DNA of 6,254 bases from JACQAI01 sp035507915. Its GTDB lineage: Bacteria; Pseudomonadota; Alphaproteobacteria; Elsterales; Elsteraceae. Below are positions 5,898 to 6,254 of this stretch, piece by piece. Below the pieces are notes generated by a model. The model searched no databases. It saw nothing but the letters and a program-made list of their open reading frames with translations, and was not told where the DNA came from. Numbering within the stretch: the first letter of the stretch is position 1; the number at the start of each line of letters is the position of its first letter. A program made the position numbers and the translations under genes. The stretch is from NCBI GenBank assembly GCA_035507915.1, contig DATJNS010000318.1:1-6254 (forward strand), written 5' to 3'.

Positions 5898-5959
5898 GGG
5901 CTGTCCGGCCGGATCGTCACGGGGCGACCGTAGGGGCATCGCCGAGCGCGCGCAAGCCG
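5898..5959. other. Short gap between ankyrin and dehydrogenase genes
   Basis: Sixty-two bases with no clear terminator or promoter. The only structured element is the 8-bp palindrome CCGGCCGG near 5905-5912. The lack of signals permits co-transcription of the ankyrin gene with the two enzyme genes, but does not prove it. Confidence 0.4.
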
Positions 5960-6254
5960 TCAGCCGGCGAGGCGGGCGGCCAGCGCCGCATGGCCCTCGT
6001 CCCGCGCCAGCTCGGCGGCGGGCTTGCCCTTGTCGTTGACCAACGCGGCATTCGCGCCGGCGGCGAGCAGCAGGTCGACCGAGGCCGCCATGCCGTTGAC
6101 CGCCGCCAGCATCAAGGGCGTCCAGCCGCCGCCCTGGCGCGCGTCGAGGTCGCCGGTCGCCGGAATCAGGGCGCGTACGACGTCGGGCTTCGCGGCGCGG
6201 CCGGCGCAGGCGGCGTGCAGCGGCAGGTTGCGCTCGAAGGCGCGCGACCACAGG
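5960..6254 (-). CDS. Ankyrin-repeat protein, C-terminal part (5' end outside window)
   Basis: An open frame enters from the right edge and ends at TGA (5962-5960), giving 97 residues with no start in view. It contains two ankyrin repeats and a capping helix pair. Repeat one has LPLHAACAGRAAKPDVVRALI (about 10-30), and repeat two has GWTPLMLAAVNGMAASVDLLLAAGAN (about 43-68), with the standard TPLxxAA and LLLxxGAN signatures. The tail is KPAAELARDEGHAALAARLAG. Ankyrin repeats mediate protein-protein contacts; no enzymatic role or partner can be read from this fragment. It lies 62 bases upstream of the dehydrogenase gene on the same strand and might lead the same operon. Confidence 0.85.
   Translation of the reverse strand, partial: LWSRAFERNLPLHAACAGRAAKPDVVRALIPATGDLDARQGGGWTPLMLAAVNGMAASVDLLLAAGANAALVNDKGKPAAELARDEGHAALAARLAG

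Noticed and set aside
5040..5933. Plus-strand open frame of 297 codons opposite the dehydrogenase gene
   Set aside because: Antisense shadow with biased composition and no domain.

Overview
This window is high-GC, densely coding chromosomal DNA, most likely from an alphaproteobacterium. The HisKA_2-type sensor kinase, the GC-driven long open frames on antisense strands and the mix of catabolic enzymes all fit that group, but no 16S or lineage-specific marker is present, so the assignment is inference. I see no mobile element, CRISPR array, tRNA or rRNA.

Layout: (1) Bases 1-102 are a short non-coding edge with a small hairpin and a G-rich tract. (2) 103-1296, minus strand, encodes an amidohydrolase closely resembling enamidase, the 6-oxo-tetrahydronicotinate hydrolase of Eubacterium barkeri. 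(3) 1297-1505 is a divergent control region with several nested inverted repeats. (4) 1506-3230, plus strand, encodes a membrane-bound HisKA_2 histidine kinase with an extracytoplasmic Cache/PDC-like sensor and no adjacent response regulator. (5) 3232-5025, minus strand, encodes a gamma-glutamyltranspeptidase-family Ntn hydrolase that keeps the catalytic Thr but has lost the glutamate-binding residues. Its stop codon lies one base from that of the kinase, next to an 18-bp perfect palindrome. (6) 5073-5897, minus strand, encodes an L-aspartate dehydrogenase-type NAD(P) oxidoreductase. (7) 5960-6254, minus strand, is the 3' end of an ankyrin-repeat protein gene running off the window.

The ankyrin gene, the dehydrogenase and the Ntn hydrolase lie head-to-tail with gaps of 62 and 47 bases and could be one transcription unit, read toward the converging kinase gene. 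The dehydrogenase and Ntn hydrolase are the better-supported pair: one could release an amine or amino acid from an amide, and the other act on an amino or imino acid. The enamidase-like gene and the kinase share a divergent control region, so the kinase or its partner might influence the hydrolase, but nothing in the sequence proves this. I found no clear unprecedented system. The points most worth following are the unusual active site of the Ntn hydrolase, an enamidase without its pathway neighbours, the orphan kinase, and the palindromes at the two gene junctions.
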